Counted from the stretch's first letter, positions 15,665-27,295 are shown. The stretch: 64,000 nucleotides of DNA from Actinacidiphila bryophytorum (GCF_016916835.1 NZ_JAFFIX010000001.1:372001-436000), one strand, 5' to 3'. The notes: generated by a model not told the origin, from the sequence alone. Numbers and translations are program-made.

Positions 15665-17626
15665 ATGAGATTTGAGCGCAGAAGGACGCGCGTGGGACTG
15701 GTGGCTGCCGCCGCGCTGCCGCTGGTCGCCAGCGCGCTCGCGCTTGGCACCCAGTCCGCGTCGGCCGACCCGTCCGCAGGACGCCAACTCCTTTCCGGTA
15801 CCAAGCCGCAGTGGGCCACCGCCCAGGCGGACAAGGGTGCCACGGCCGACTCCGCCAAGGTGACCGTCCGGGTCTACCTGGCGGGCAAGGACGCCAAGGG
15901 CCTGGCGGCCTACGCCAAGGCGGTGTCCGACCCGAACTCGGCCTCGTACGGGCACTACCTGACGGCGGCGCAGACCCAGGCCGCCTACGGCGCGACCAAG
16001 GCGCAGGTCGCCGCGGTCACCGCCTGGCTGAAGTCCTCGGGCCTGAAGGTCACCGGCGCCAACAAGCACTACCTCACCGCCACCGGTGACGTGGCGGCGG
16101 CGGAGAAGGCGTTCGGGACCCAGCTGCACAACTACAGCAAGTCGGGCCACACCTACCGTGCCCCGACCGGCAATGCCACGGCACCTGCCTCGCTGAACGG
16201 CGCGGTGCTCACCGTCACCGGCCTGGACACGGCACCGAAGAAGTCCAGCCACGACGACGCCCTGCCGCCGCCCGACGCGGTCTTCAAGAACGCCGGGCCT
16301 TTCTCCACGTACTACGGTTCGAACACCGACCCGAAGTACCCCGACGCGTACGGAAGCAAGGCCCCGTACGCGATCAAGGGCTACACCGGTGACCAGCTGC
16401 GTGCCGCGTACGGCGCCGGCAAGTACACCGGCAAGGGCGTGACGGTGGCCATCACCGACGCGTACGCCTCGCCCTACATCGCGCAGGACGCGGCACGCTA
16501 CGCCAAGGACACCGGCGGCCAGAAGTACCGCAAGGGCCAGCTCTCGCAGGTCCTCCCGGCCGACTACAACAGCACCGAGGACTGCGACGCCGGCGGCTGG
16601 TACGGCGAGGAGACCCTGGACGTGGAGGCGGTGCACGCGGTCGCCCCCGACGCGGACATCGTCTACGTCGGCGGTGCCTCCTGCTTCGACAACGACCTGC
16701 TCGACGCCCTGAACAAGGTCGTCGACAACCACCTGGCCGACATCGTCTCCAACTCCTGGGGCGACGTCGAGGCCAACGAGACGCCGGACATCGCGGCGGC
16801 CTACGACCAGGTCTTCCAGCAGGGCGCGGTCGAGGGCATCGGCTTCTACTTCTCCTCCGGCGACGCGGGCGACAACGTCGCGTCCACCGGTGTGAAGCAG
16901 GCCGACACCCCCGGCAACTCCCCGTGGGCGACCTCCGTCGGCGGCACCTCGCTGGCGGTCGGCAAGAACGACAAGTACCAGTGGGAGACCGGCTGGGGCA
17001 CCGAGCGCGCCCCGCTGTCCGACGACGGAAAGAGCTGGACCGGCTTCCCCGGCCCGTACACCTCCGGCGCCGGCGGCGGCACCAGCAAGCTCTACGACCA
17101 GCCGTTCTACCAGCGCGGTGTGGTCCCCGACTCGCTGGCGCTGGCCAACGGCGGCACCGTCAAGCAGCGTGTCGAGCCCGACATCGCCGCGGTCGCCGAC
17201 CCGAACACCGGCTTCCTGGTCGGCCAGACCCAGTCGTACCCCGACGGGTCGCTGCAGTACAGCACGTACCGCATCGGCGGCACGTCGCTGGCCGCACCGG
17301 TCATCGCCGGCGTCCAGGCCCTCGCACAGCAGGCCAGGCACGGCATCGCGATCGGCTTCGCCAACCCGCTGATCTACGCCAAGTACGGGACGCCGGTCTA
17401 CCACGACGTCACCGACCACCCGCTGGGTCAGGGCCAGGGCCTCGCCGTGGTCCGCGTGGACTACGCGAACGCCTTCGACGCCTCCGAGGGGACCATCGTG
17501 TCCCTGCGGACGCTCGGCGCCGACGCCTCGCTGCACGCCACGGTCGGCTACGACGACGTCACCGGGGTGGGCACGCCCGCCAAGGGCTACGTCACCTCCT
17601 CGCTGCCGCCCAAGCACGCGCACTAG
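15665..17626 (+). CDS. secreted sedolisin (S53 family serine-carboxyl peptidase)
   Basis: 653-aa extracellular acid-active peptidase. A signal peptide (RRRTRVGLVAAAALPLVASALALG ... ASA) ends near residue 36, followed by a pro-kumamolisin propeptide to about residue 190, then the catalytic domain. The triad appears as Glu315 and Asp319 (GEETLDVEAVHAVAP) and Ser541 (GGTSLAAP), with oxyanion Asp400 (SSGDAGD). The DDVTGVGTP end fits the calcium site. ATG 15665 has GGGGG just upstream. It probably digests environmental protein. Confidence 0.94.
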   Translation: MRFERRRTRVGLVAAAALPLVASALALGTQSASADPSAGRQLLSGTKPQWATAQADKGATADSAKVTVRVYLAGKDAKGLAAYAKAVSDPNSASYGHYLTAAQTQAAYGATKAQVAAVTAWLKSSGLKVTGANKHYLTATGDVAAAEKAFGTQLHNYSKSGHTYRAPTGNATAPASLNGAVLTVTGLDTAPKKSSHDDALPPPDAVFKNAGPFSTYYGSNTDPKYPDAYGSKAPYAIKGYTGDQLRAAYGAGKYTGKGVTVAITDAYASPYIAQDAARYAKDTGGQKYRKGQLSQVLPADYNSTEDCDAGGWYGEETLDVEAVHAVAPDADIVYVGGASCFDNDLLDALNKVVDNHLADIVSNSWGDVEANETPDIAAAYDQVFQQGAVEGIGFYFSSGDAGDNVASTGVKQADTPGNSPWATSVGGTSLAVGKNDKYQWETGWGTERAPLSDDGKSWTGFPGPYTSGAGGGTSKLYDQPFYQRGVVPDSLALANGGTVKQRVEPDIAAVADPNTGFLVGQTQSYPDGSLQYSTYRIGGTSLAAPVIAGVQALAQQARHGIAIGFANPLIYAKYGTPVYHDVTDHPLGQGQGLAVVRVDYANAFDASEGTIVSLRTLGADASLHATVGYDDVTGVGTPAKGYVTSSLPPKHAH

Positions 17627-17655
17627 CGGTTCCCGAGCGGAGTGAGCAGGACCCC

Positions 17656-17690
17656 GCGGCCCCCGCACCGGTCAACGGTGCGGGGGCCGC
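17656..17690 (+). terminator. terminator after the sedolisin gene
   Basis: Perfect 15-bp stem between 17656-17670 and 17676-17690 with loop gtcaa, just ahead of the leuS leader. Confidence 0.85.
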
Positions 17691-17713
17691 ACCCGCTGCG
17701 GTAACCTGGCGGC

Positions 17714-17752
17714 ATGCGAGCCATGAGCCTCCTGCTTAGCGAGCCGCGCTGA
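17714..17752 (+). CDS. leucine-rich leader peptide of leuS
   Basis: 12-codon ORF encoding MRAMSLLLSEPR with three consecutive Leu codons (CTC CTG CTT). A TAACCT -10 box (17702-17707) six bases before ATG 17714 predicts a leaderless start; ATG 17723 is an alternative. Ribosome stalling at the Leu codons when charged tRNA-Leu is scarce would alter folding of the RNA downstream, which includes a terminator. This is classical amino-acid attenuation applied to the leucyl-tRNA synthetase gene. Confidence 0.75.
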   Translation: MRAMSLLLSEPR

Positions 17753-17800
17753 CAAGGAACCACGTCGGTGCGGCACCCCTCCTGCGCGAGGGGCTTTTTT
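17743..17800 (+). promoter_or_regulatory. leuS attenuator (alternative hairpins ending in U-tract)
   Basis: The terminator stem pairs cccctc (17776-17781) with gagggg (17788-17793), followed by six T's (17795-17800). An upstream alternative pairs gccgcgc (17743-17749, inside the leader peptide) with gtgcggc (17768-17774). Position of the stalled ribosome could select between them. No T-box core (AGGGTGG) is present. Confidence 0.65.
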
Positions 17801-17884
17801 GTTTGTGCAGGTTTGCGCGTGCAGGCAGCACTCAGGCAGACGGGCCGCAGCAGCCGTCATGACATCGATGGAGTACCGAGGACG

Positions 17885-20770
<2,886 letters not shown>

Positions 20771-20804
20771 GGGCTGCGGCCTCCGCGATGGCCGTCGCCC
20801 CTTA

Positions 20805-20846
20805 GGGGCAGGCCGGGGGATCCACCGGATTCCACCGGCCTGCCCC
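20805..20846 (+). terminator. terminator after leuS
   Basis: Perfect 12-bp stem ggggcaggccgg (20805-20816) with 20835-20846 and an 18-base loop. Confidence 0.75.
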
Positions 20847-20904
20847 GTGCGGTTACCGTGGACAGTGCAGCCCGTCGCGCCGACGACATCAGGAGGAGCC
20901 GCTC

Positions 20905-21483
20905 GTGGAAACCGCCGGCATCGTCGTCCTCCTGTTCCTGCTGGTCTTCGCGGCGCTGGCCACGGTCGCGACGGTCAAGACCGTGCGCGCGGTCAAACGC
21001 GGGGTGGCCCGCGGGACCGCCCAGGCCCGCAGGGTCGTCGAGGACACCCAGCTCAAGGCCCGCCGCTACACCACACCCGGCGTCGCGGGCGAGGTCGCCC
21101 AGCTGCGGATCGACCTGCGCACCGCCATCGACGCCACCTTCGCGGCGCTGGACGAGCGCCGCGAGGACGACGCCGCCCTCGCCGAGGCCGCGTCCCTGCT
21201 GGCCCGCCTCAACGACCACGCCCGCGCCCTCGACGGCGAGCTGAAACTCCTCGAACGCGAGCCGGACAAGTCCCGCATCGCGGCCCGCCTCCCCGAACTC
21301 ACCACCCGCGTCCACCACGTCACCCACTCCGCGGACTCCCTCCGCTGGGCGGCCCAGGACCGCGCCCACCACGCCACGACCGACGACCTGGCCTCCCTGA
21401 CCGACCAGATCGCCATCGAATCCGCCGCCCTCCGCCACTGGACCCCGACCCAGCCCCCCAAACTCCCTTCCCCCGGCGAATAG
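20905..21483 (+). CDS. hypothetical protein with N-terminal membrane helix
   Basis: 192-aa protein: one N-terminal transmembrane helix (about residues 5-25), a basic patch (RAVKRGVARGTAQARR), then a long helical, probably coiled-coil region to about residue 175 and a Pro-rich end. Starts at GTG 20905 with AGGAGGAGC upstream, a strong ribosome site. Its position after leuS suggests a streptomycete-conserved protein, but I assign no function. Confidence 0.75.
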   Translation: METAGIVVLLFLLVFAALATVATVKTVRAVKRGVARGTAQARRVVEDTQLKARRYTTPGVAGEVAQLRIDLRTAIDATFAALDERREDDAALAEAASLLARLNDHARALDGELKLLEREPDKSRIAARLPELTTRVHHVTHSADSLRWAAQDRAHHATTDDLASLTDQIAIESAALRHWTPTQPPKLPSPGE

Positions 21484-21606
21484 CCCCTCCGGGGCGGGTT
21501 CGCGTACGCCGCCGATTCCACCCGTCCGTGGGTGGGGGTGCCGGATCCTGCCCACCCTGGGCGCTCCTGGGCGCGGGGCCGGCGAATGGCGCGGACCAGC
21601 CGATCC

Positions 21607-21771
21607 AGCCCGTCCGGCGCTTGGGGACGCGCGGGGTGGTGGGCGCGGGCGTTGACGAAGGTCCCCTGTCCGCGGGTGGGGGTGGCGGTTCGAGCCCGTC
21701 CGGCGTTTGAGGACGCGCGGGGTGGTGGGCGCGGGCGTTCACCAAAGGCAGCCCGTCCGGCGCTTGAGGAC
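21607..21771. repeat. three copies of a streptomycete intergenic repeat
   Basis: The gap 21484-21851 has no gene. It holds agcccgtccggcg(c/t)ttg(a/g)ggac three times (starts near 21607, 21693, 21750); the first two copies continue identically for about 25 more bases (gcgcggggtggtgggcgcgg and beyond). Such units occur between many Streptomyces genes, as I recall. Function is unknown. Confidence 0.75.
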
Positions 21772-21851
21772 CAGCCCAGCCGGCAATGAGGCGCCCCGCC
21801 GCCCAGGCCCAAGCTGTCGCCCCGACCTGCACCCCGGGTAATCTCCCGGAC

Positions 21852-22697
21852 ATGCCCCCGCACGTCGCCATCGTCACGGACTCCACGGCCTACCTAGGCC
21901 GCGACGCCCTGATCCGCCACCAGATCACCATCGTGCCCCTCACCGTGGTGATCGGCGACGAGGCCCTGGAAGAGGGCACCGAAATCTCCGCCCCCGCAGT
22001 AGCCCGCGCGCTCCAGCGCCGCCGCCCGGTCACGACCTCCCGCCCGGCCCCCCTCGAATTCACCGCCGCCTACGAAGCCGCCGCCGCGTCCGGCGCGTCG
22101 GCGATCGTCTCGCTCCACCTGTCCGCCGACTTCTCCGGCACCCACGACGCCGCGCTGATCGCGGCGAAAGACGCCCCGGTCCCGGTGCGCGTCGTCGACA
22201 CCGGCATGGTCGCGATGGCCCTGGGCTTCACCGTCCTCGCCGCCGCGGAGACCGCGGAAGCGGGCGGCACCGCCGACGAGGTGGTCGCGGCGGCGGAGAA
22301 GCGGGCCGCGGACACCTCCGCGTACTTCTACGTCGACACCCTCGACTACCTGCGCAGGGGCGGCAGGATCGGCGCGGCCCAGGCGCTGTTCGGTTCCGCC
22401 CTCGCGGTGAAACCGCTGCTGCGGCTCGCCGACGGGCGGATCGAACTGCTGGAGAAGGTCCGCACCGCCTCGAAGGCGATCACCCGCCTCGAGGAGATCG
22501 TCGTGGAGCAGGCGGGCACCCGCCGAGTGGCCTTGGCGGTGCACCACCTCGCCGCGGGGGAGCGCGCCGCGACCCTCGCGGACCGGCTGCGTGAGCGCGT
22601 ACCGGGCCTGGACGACCTGGTGGTGAGCGAGGTCGGCGCGGTGATCGGCGCGCACGCGGGACCGGGACTGCTGGGTGCGGTGATCTCACCGCACTGA
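21852..22697 (+). CDS. DegV family fatty-acid-binding protein
   Basis: 281-aa cytoplasmic protein of the DegV/FakB family, which binds a fatty acid. In Firmicutes it presents the fatty acid to the FakA kinase. The family N-terminus VAIVTDSTAYL is at residues 5-15, SRPAPLEFTAAYE and SLHLSADFSGTHDAA line the lipid cavity, and VDTLDYLRRGGRIG follows at about residues 161-174. ATG 21852; the frame extends upstream into repeats. No FakA-like kinase is seen nearby. Confidence 0.92.
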   Translation: MPPHVAIVTDSTAYLGRDALIRHQITIVPLTVVIGDEALEEGTEISAPAVARALQRRRPVTTSRPAPLEFTAAYEAAAASGASAIVSLHLSADFSGTHDAALIAAKDAPVPVRVVDTGMVAMALGFTVLAAAETAEAGGTADEVVAAAEKRAADTSAYFYVDTLDYLRRGGRIGAAQALFGSALAVKPLLRLADGRIELLEKVRTASKAITRLEEIVVEQAGTRRVALAVHHLAAGERAATLADRLRERVPGLDDLVVSEVGAVIGAHAGPGLLGAVISPH

Positions 22698-22703
22698 CCG
22701 CGG

Positions 22704-22730
22704 TTGTCCACAGGCTGTGAGTTATCCACA
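22704..22730 (+). promoter_or_regulatory. two DnaA boxes upstream of comEA
   Basis: ttgtccaca (22704-22712) and ttatccaca (22722-22730) are two same-orientation 9-mers with starts 18 bases apart. Both match the DnaA box; TTGTCCACA is the form favoured in Streptomyces. They lie between degV and comEA, away from any origin genes. Confidence 0.7.
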
Positions 22731-22774
22731 GGTTGCGGACCAAGATCATCGCGGTGGGTTCCGAGCGGTCCACG

Positions 22775-23581
22775 ATGATCGGTATGAACGCGAACCCACT
22801 GGGCCAGGTCGGCCCGATCACCGTCATCCGCCCGCGCCGCAAGGCCGCCGCGCAGGCCATGGCCGCGCACACGCGTGAGCGTGCCTCCGCGATCTTCGGT
22901 GCGCGGGACGACCTGTCCCCGCCGCCGGAGCCACTGCCGCCGCCCCCACCCCCGCCCCCACCCCCGCCGCCGGGCGGCCGGCTCGACGGCCTGCGTACGT
23001 GGCTGCTGCTGCGCTGCGGGCTGGAATTCCGCACGGTGCTGGCACTGGCGGTCGTGCTGCTGGTGGCCGTAGGGCTCGCGGTACGGCATTACGTGGCGGG
23101 CCGCCCGCACGCGGTCCGCGTCCCGGCGGCGGTCCCGGCAGCCGCGGCCCCGCGCGCACCGGCCACCACCCGGCCCGCCCTGACGATCGACATCGCGGGC
23201 AAGGTGGCCCACCCCGGCCTGCGCCGCCTCCCGTCGGGCTCCCGCGTGGCCGACGCCCTGACCGCGGCCGGCGGCCCCCTCCCGGGCACGGACACCACGG
23301 CCCTCAACCTGGCCCGCCCCCTGACCGACGGCGAACAACTCCTGGTGGGCCTGACCCCACCCCCCGACTCGGCCACGACCTCGACCACCACCCCCCTGAG
23401 CCTGAACTCGGCCACGGCCCCCCAACTCGACGCCCTCCCCGGCGTAGGCCCCGTCCTGGCCCAACACATCCTCGACTTCCGCACCCAGCACGGCGGCTTC
23501 ACAACCCTCGACCAACTCCGCCAGGTTCCCGGCATCGGCACCCACAAATTCACCACCCTCAAGCCCTTGGTCCACCCATGA
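22775..23581 (+). CDS. comEA: ComEA-like helix-hairpin-helix DNA-binding protein
   Basis: 268-aa membrane-anchored protein. After a cytoplasmic N-terminus with a run of 12 prolines comes one membrane helix (about residues 87-107), an SLBB-type domain ([25 protein letters not shown]), then two helix-hairpin-helix motifs at the C-terminus (LPGVGPVLAQHILDFR and VPGIGTHKF). In competent bacteria ComEA binds incoming DNA at the surface; natural competence is not established for streptomycetes. The start is uncertain (ATG 22775 or 22784). The stop overlaps comEC as ATGA, so the pair is coupled. Confidence 0.88.
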   Translation: MIGMNANPLGQVGPITVIRPRRKAAAQAMAAHTRERASAIFGARDDLSPPPEPLPPPPPPPPPPPPGGRLDGLRTWLLLRCGLEFRTVLALAVVLLVAVGLAVRHYVAGRPHAVRVPAAVPAAAAPRAPATTRPALTIDIAGKVAHPGLRRLPSGSRVADALTAAGGPLPGTDTTALNLARPLTDGEQLLVGLTPPPDSATTSTTTPLSLNSATAPQLDALPGVGPVLAQHILDFRTQHGGFTTLDQLRQVPGIGTHKFTTLKPLVHP

Positions 23582-26500
23582 CCGACAAAGAAAGCCCCCC
23601 GAGGGCCGCGGCGAACGGCACGCCCAGCCCACCCCCGGATGTGCCGAGCCACCCCGACGTAGGGGAAGGATCCGTACGGCGGCCAGGCCCCACCAGGGGC
23701 GCGGGGAACTGCGCGCCCAGCCCGATCGGGCCGTCGGTCTCGGTGGGTGGTCGGCCACCCCAGGACGTGCCGAGCGACCCACACGTACGGGAGGAGTCCG
23801 TGCGGCGGCCAGGTCCCACCAGGGGCGCGGGGAAGGGCGCGCCCAGCCCGAGCGGGCCGTCGGTCTCGGTGGGTGGTCGGCCACCCCTGGACGTGCCGAG
23901 CGACCCACACGTACGGGAGGAGTCCGTGCGGCGGCCAGGTCCCACCAGGGGCGCGGGGAACGGCGCGCCCAGCCCGAGCGCGGCGGCAGGTGGGAGCGGG
24001 GCTCAGGAACCGCAAGGCCTGAACCCGCAGGGGCGTGCCGCGGTGCATGCGGCGGCGAAGTCGCGGCTGGGGGCGTCGGAGCCACGCCAGGAGGGGCCGC
24101 CGGACCTGAGGTTGGTGGTGCCCGCGCTGGCGGCGTGGGCAGCTGCAGCCCTGGAGCCGACCGTCGGCGCGACGGCCCTGCTCGTGGCAACGGCCCTGGC
24201 GGCAGCCGCCACGGCAGCCGCAACAGCAGCCCGCAGGCCCAGGCCCAGGCCCAGGGCCAGGGCCAGGGACAGGGCCAGGGCACGGGCACGGCCCGACGCC
24301 CCGGGCGCGAGCCCGAAGTCCGGCCACCCGGCGCGGGCAGGGCGTCGGACGCCGACCCTCCCCGCCGCGGCAGCGGCTGCGCTCCTGGCCGTCGCGACGG
24401 CCACCACCGTCGCGGCGCTGGCGGACGCCGACCGCCACCGCGGCCCGCTCCCGGCGCTGGCGGCGCGCAGGGCACCGGAACCGGTCCGGTTGGAACTGCG
24501 CATCACCGGCGACCCGTTCAGGACGAAGCCCCCGCCGGGTCCCGGCACCTCCGTCGTCGTGGTGACGGCGCAAGCCGTCCGCGTGGGCACGGACGCAGGC
24601 AAAGGCACCCGCATCCGCACCCCCGTCGTCGTGCTGGCGGCCCGCGACCAGCCGGCGTGGCTCCGCCTGCTCCCCTCGACGACCGTCGCGGTCCAGGCAC
24701 GCCTGAGCCCGCCCACCGGCGGCTCAGCCGACCCCGCGTCAGCGGTGGTGCATCCCACGGGCGGCCCGCCCCGCATCCTCGCCACGCCGAGCACGCCGCA
24801 GCGCGCGGCGGCCCGGCTCCGCGCGGGCCTGCGCAAAGCGAGCGCGGACCTGCCGCCGGATGCCCGCGCCCTGCTCCCGGGGCTGGTGATCGGGGACACC
24901 AGCACCTTGCCGCCGGACCTGAAGGACGCCTTCCGGGCGACGGACCTGGCGCATCTGACCGCCGTGTCGGGCGCGAACCTGACGATCGTGCTGCTCCTGC
25001 TGATCGGGCCGCCGGGCCGGGCGATCCGGGCCGAGCGGCGCGGGCTGGCGGCGGCACTGGGCATCCCGCTGCGGCTGACGGCGGTGCTGGGCGTGGTCTT
25101 GACCGCGGCCTTCGTGCTGGTGAGCCGCCCGAGCCCGAGCGTGCTGCGGGCGGCGGCGTGCGGACTGATCACGTTGCTGGCGATCGGCACGGGCCGCCGC
25201 CGGTCGCTGCTGCCCGCGCTGTGCGGGGCGGTGCTGCTGCTGGTGCTGTACGACCCGGCGGTGGCGCGGTCGTACGGCTTCGCGTTGTCGGTGCTGGCCA
25301 CGGGTTCGCTGCTGACGCTGGCGCCGCGCTGGAGTGCGGCACTGCACCGCCGCGGGGTGCCGCCCCGGTTGGCGGAGGCGCTGGCGGCGGCGGGCGCGGC
25401 ACAGGCGGCCTGCGGGCCGCTGATCGTGGTGCTCTCCGCACGGCTCAGCCTGGTGGCGGTGCCGTGCAATCTGCTCGCGGAGCCCGCGGTGGCCCCGGCG
25501 ACGGTGCTCGGCTTCTGCGCGCTGGCGGTGGCGCCGCTCGCCCCGGCCGCGGCGGCGGGCCTGGCGTGGCTGGCGGGCTGGCCGACGCGGTGGATCGTGA
25601 CGGTCGCCCGGCATGGCGCGGCATTGCCGGGTGCGGAGATCGGCTGGCCTGCGGGATGGGCGGGCGCGGCGCTGCTGGCGGTGCTGACGGTGGCACTTGC
25701 GGTGGGCGGCAGGGTGCTGGTCGGCAGGCCGTGGCCTGCGGCGGCGGGCGCGCTGCTCCTGCTGCTGGCGCTGGTACGGCCGCTGCCGGTGCCGGGGTTC
25801 GTGGCGGCGTGGCCGCCGGGGGACTGGCGGTTTGCGATGTGCGACGTGGGGCAGGGCGATGCGCTGGCGCTCGCTGCGGGGCCGGGCAGCGCGGTGGTGG
25901 TCGACACGGGGCCGGATCCGGCGCTTGCCGACCGGTGTCTGCGGGATCTGCGGGTGACCCGCATCCCGCTGCTGGTGCTGACGCATTTCCACGCCGACCA
26001 TGCGGACGGGCTTCCCGGTGTGCTGCGCGGCCGCAGTGTCGGCGCGATCGAGACGACGGTGCTGGACGAGCCGGCGGCGGAGGCGGCCGGGGTGCGGCGG
26101 CTGGCCGCAGCCGCGGGAGTGCCGGTGCTGCGGGCGGCGGCGGGGGAGGAGCGCAGCGCCGGGGGGCTGTCCTGGCGGGTGCTGTGGCCCCCGGCGGACC
26201 GCGACGCGCTCCCGGACGACGACCCGAACGACGCGAGCGTGGCGATGCTGGTCCGCACGGGCGGGCTGACGCTGCTGCTGGCGGGCGATCTGGGACCGCA
26301 GGCCCAGCAGGAGGTGCTGGACATAACGCCGGGCCTGCCGAGGGTCGACGTTCTCAAGGTCGCCCACCACGGCAGCGCCTACCAGGACCTGGCGCTGTTC
26401 GCCCGGACGAGACCGCGGCTGGCGCTGATCTCGGTGGGCGCGCACAACCGCTACGGCCACCCGGCCGCCCGTACGGTGGCCGCGCTGCGGGCGCTGGGCG

Positions 26501-26592
26501 CGACGGTGCTGCGGACCGACAGGGACGGGCCGATCGCGGTGGCGGGCACCGGGCCGGCCGGGCTGCGGACGGTGCTGGCGGGAGCGGGGTGA
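23578..26592 (+). CDS. comEC: ComEC/Rec2-type DNA channel protein with N-terminal repeat insertion
   Basis: 1004-aa membrane protein. Residues 1-140 are hydrophilic and contain two full and one partial 42-aa repeats (RRPGPTRGAG ... SVSVGGRPP ... HVREESV). After several helices comes the Competence domain (LPPDLKDAFRATDLAHLTAVSGANLTIVLLLLIGPP), then more helices. The C-terminal metallo-beta-lactamase-like domain (DVGQGDALALAAG, then LTHFHADHADGLPGVL and VAHHGSAYQD) fits the nuclease domain of family members. ATG 23578 overlaps the comEA stop. The repeats contain the genomic GGGGCGCGGGGAACTGCGCG element in frame. Confidence 0.9.
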   Translation: MTDKESPPRAAANGTPSPPPDVPSHPDVGEGSVRRPGPTRGAGNCAPSPIGPSVSVGGRPPQDVPSDPHVREESVRRPGPTRGAGKGAPSPSGPSVSVGGRPPLDVPSDPHVREESVRRPGPTRGAGNGAPSPSAAAGGSGAQEPQGLNPQGRAAVHAAAKSRLGASEPRQEGPPDLRLVVPALAAWAAAALEPTVGATALLVATALAAAATAAATAARRPRPRPRARARDRARARARPDAPGASPKSGHPARAGRRTPTLPAAAAAALLAVATATTVAALADADRHRGPLPALAARRAPEPVRLELRITGDPFRTKPPPGPGTSVVVVTAQAVRVGTDAGKGTRIRTPVVVLAARDQPAWLRLLPSTTVAVQARLSPPTGGSADPASAVVHPTGGPPRILATPSTPQRAAARLRAGLRKASADLPPDARALLPGLVIGDTSTLPPDLKDAFRATDLAHLTAVSGANLTIVLLLLIGPPGRAIRAERRGLAAALGIPLRLTAVLGVVLTAAFVLVSRPSPSVLRAAACGLITLLAIGTGRRRSLLPALCGAVLLLVLYDPAVARSYGFALSVLATGSLLTLAPRWSAALHRRGVPPRLAEALAAAGAAQAACGPLIVVLSARLSLVAVPCNLLAEPAVAPATVLGFCALAVAPLAPAAAAGLAWLAGWPTRWIVTVARHGAALPGAEIGWPAGWAGAALLAVLTVALAVGGRVLVGRPWPAAAGALLLLLALVRPLPVPGFVAAWPPGDWRFAMCDVGQGDALALAAGPGSAVVVDTGPDPALADRCLRDLRVTRIPLLVLTHFHADHADGLPGVLRGRSVGAIETTVLDEPAAEAAGVRRLAAAAGVPVLRAAAGEERSAGGLSWRVLWPPADRDALPDDDPNDASVAMLVRTGGLTLLLAGDLGPQAQQEVLDITPGLPRVDVLKVAHHGSAYQDLALFARTRPRLALISVGAHNRYGHPAARTVAALRALGATVLRTDRDGPIAVAGTGPAGLRTVLAGAG
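23677..23990 (+). repeat. in-frame 126-bp tandem repeats within comEC
   Basis: cggcggccagg recurs at 23677, 23803 and 23929, an exact 126-bp (42-codon) period. Each unit contains the 29-base arm (23694-23722, 23820-23848, 23946-23974) of the palindromic intergenic element seen at 35.5, 43.2 and 45.5 kb. The period being a multiple of three keeps comEC open. Confidence 0.9.
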
Positions 26593-26644
26593 TCCGGGGG
26601 AGCAGCAGACGCGCCACCCTCAAGACCTCTTTCTAAAGAAAGCC

Positions 26645-26680
26645 TTGTAAAGGTCCCTTTAGAAAGCTAGCTTTAGATAT
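26645..26680 (+). promoter_or_regulatory. promoter and palindromic operator of the ArsR-like regulator
   Basis: -35 ttgtaa (26645-26650), 17-base spacer and -10 tagctt (26668-26673), with the perfect palindrome aaagctagcttt (26663-26674) covering the -10 box. Transcription would start at or just before ATG 26681. A site overlapping the promoter suits negative autoregulation. The stretch is strikingly AT-rich for this genome. Confidence 0.65.
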
Positions 26681-27295
26681 ATGAAGGAGCAGCCATGGCA
26701 ACACCAGGTCCACCTCACCGACCCGCGCGCCCTGCGCGCCTACGCACATCCGACGCGGATGAGGCTGGTCGGCCTGCTCCGCCAGGAGGGGCCGTTCACC
26801 GCGACCCGGGCGGCGGAGCTGACCGGCGAGTCCGTCGCGAGCTGCTCGTACCACCTGCGGATACTGGCCAAGTACGGCCTGGTCGAGGAGGCCGACCCGG
26901 GCGGCGCGGGGCGGGAGAAGCCGTGGCGGGCGACGGCCGCGTACACGGACTGGCCGAACTACTCGCCGGACCCCGCGGTCGCCTCGGCCGCGGAGGCGCT
27001 GAACGCGGCGGTGGCGGAGAACCAGCTCCACCGCATGATGCGGGCGCTGGAGACCCGGCACACCCTGCCGGAGGAGTGGCAGCGGGCCGAGCGCCACTCG
27101 GACGCGATGCTCTACCTCACCCCGGAGGAGCTGGTGGCGCTGGGGGAGCGGCTCGACGCGATGGTCGCGGAGTACGCCGACCGCGGCTACCACCCGGAGC
27201 TGCGGCCCGAGGGTGCCCGCCGCGTGGCGTACATGCACGTCGCCTATGTCGCCCCGGACGGCCGGGACGGCGACCCCCGGGGGGAGCACGCGTGA
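26681..27295 (+). CDS. ArsR-like winged-helix regulator
   Basis: 204-aa transcription regulator. The winged helix lies at about residues 10-90 (TDPRALRAYAHPTRMRLVGLLRQEGPFTATRAAELTGESVASCSYHLRILAKYGLVEEA), followed by a helical C-terminal effector region. No clustered Cys metal site is seen, so it is probably not a metal sensor. ATG 26681 follows the promoter directly. The stop overlaps the MFS start as GTGA, so the two form an operon and the regulator likely controls the pump. Confidence 0.88.
   Translation: MKEQPWQHQVHLTDPRALRAYAHPTRMRLVGLLRQEGPFTATRAAELTGESVASCSYHLRILAKYGLVEEADPGGAGREKPWRATAAYTDWPNYSPDPAVASAAEALNAAVAENQLHRMMRALETRHTLPEEWQRAERHSDAMLYLTPEELVALGERLDAMVAEYADRGYHPELRPEGARRVAYMHVAYVAPDGRDGDPRGEHA

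Noticed and set aside
17701..17884. T-box riboswitch upstream of leuS
   Set aside because: No T-box core (AGGGTGG...) is found; a Leu leader peptide and terminator explain the region better.
22704..22730. Replication origin from the DnaA boxes
   Set aside because: Only two boxes, no AT-rich unwinding region, and dnaA/dnaN are not nearby.
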